This document shows positions 5,909 through 6,200 of a stretch of DNA of 6,200 nucleotides, in pieces. The stretch's first letter is position 1, and every line of letters starts with the position of its first letter. The stretch comes from Phycisphaerae bacterium (GTDB lineage Bacteria; Planctomycetota; Phycisphaerae; Sedimentisphaerales; Anaerobacaceae). The translations under genes and the position numbers were made by a program. The DNA lies in the NCBI GenBank assembly GCA_030602845.1, contig JAUVYZ010000127.1:1-6200 (forward strand), in the 5' to 3' direction. The notes under the pieces were generated by a model. The model worked only from the letters and a program-made list of their open reading frames with translations, had not been told where the DNA came from and ran no database searches.

Positions 5909-6200
5909 TTAAAGTTCAAAGCCCGCAATCTTCGCCCCGCAATCAGGACAGCATGATTTTTTAATATTATTGGCAATAATTCTATAGCCCACGCGCTCAA
6001 TCAAAACCCTGCCGCAGTTATAACAAAAAGTGCTCTCTGATTTCGCCCCCGGCACATTGCCGAGGTAAACATAACGCAGCCCCGCCGCCTTGCCTGTTTG
6101 CTCAGCACGTTCAAGACTACTAACCGGCGTTGGGCCCGAATCCAGATACTTATACTGCGGATGAAACCGGCTGATATGCCACGGAACATCGGCACCGGCA
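5909..6200 (-). CDS. amrS: AmmeMemoRadiSam-system radical SAM protein, C-terminal part (cut by right edge)
   Basis: The minus strand contains 96 in-frame codons ending in TAA at 5909-5911, with the N-terminus beyond the window. The segment DVPWHISRFHPQYKYLD (residues 4-20 of the visible part), then PTPVSSLERA, AGLRYVYLGNVPG (39-51) and a C-terminal four-cysteine zinc-ribbon-like tail (Cys59-X2-Cys62 and Cys84-X2-Cys87, with an extra Cys83) match the C-terminal part of AmrS-type proteins. These are radical SAM enzymes encoded with AMMECR1 and Memo proteins. The radical SAM CX3CX2C cluster motif would be near the missing N-terminal half, so catalytic competence cannot be checked. Substrate and reaction are not established as far as I know. 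It lies 6 nt upstream of pdxB on the same strand and probably shares its transcript. A 64-codon ORF at 6001-6195 in another frame is a shadow. Identification rests on remembered family similarity. Confidence 0.82.
   Translation of the reverse strand, partial: AGADVPWHISRFHPQYKYLDSGPTPVSSLERAEQTGKAAGLRYVYLGNVPGAKSESTFCYNCGRVLIERVGYRIIANNIKKSCCPDCGAKIAGFEL

Noticed and set aside
6001..6195. 64-codon minus-strand ORF near the right edge
   Set aside because: It is in a different frame from the AmrS-like C-terminus, which shows clear conserved blocks and a four-cysteine tail; this ORF is a shadow.

Overview
The window looks like a piece of a bacterial chromosome of moderate GC (hand counts of sampled lines give about 52-60% in lon and about 43% in the nucleotidyltransferase gene). 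It carries six protein-coding genes, two of them cut by the window edges. The long A-rich spacer ahead of lon, the weak Shine-Dalgarno sequences of most genes and the gene mix made me think of a planctomycete-like genome (Phycisphaerae or Sedimentisphaerales). That is an impression from general knowledge, not something the sequence proves.

Layout from left to right. (1) Positions 1-368, minus strand: the N-terminal 122 residues of an ECF-type RNA polymerase sigma factor, running off the left edge. (2) Positions 369-611: an AT-rich divergent spacer with an A/T-rich inverted-repeat cluster. (3) Positions 612-3056, plus: a complete LonA ATP-dependent protease with all expected motifs. (4) Positions 3057-3162: a short spacer holding a convincing extended -10 promoter and a strong ribosome binding site. 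(5) Positions 3163-3866, plus: a two-gene MNT-HEPN module (minimal nucleotidyltransferase plus HEPN protein) sharing a 4-nt ATGA overlap, a probable toxin-antitoxin pair. (6) Positions 3889-6200, minus: a compact operon transcribed right to left. It consists of the C-terminal 96 residues of an AmmeMemoRadiSam-system radical SAM protein (amrS-like), then pdxB, then folP, with a 6-nt gap and an 8-nt overlap. It converges on the MNT-HEPN pair with only 22 nt between stop codons.

Functionally, the left half holds regulation and protein quality control (sigma factor, Lon). The middle holds a small accessory toxin-antitoxin-like cassette with its own promoter. The right half holds cofactor metabolism: PdxB for pyridoxal phosphate, FolP for folate, and a radical SAM protein of the poorly understood AMMECR1/Memo/AmrS group. 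The most interesting points are the MNT-HEPN pair, whose HEPN motif lacks the tyrosine that the well-studied MntA-HepT system modifies, and the tight linkage of amrS to pdxB and folP. I do not see a clearly undescribed system; both are variants or contexts of known families.
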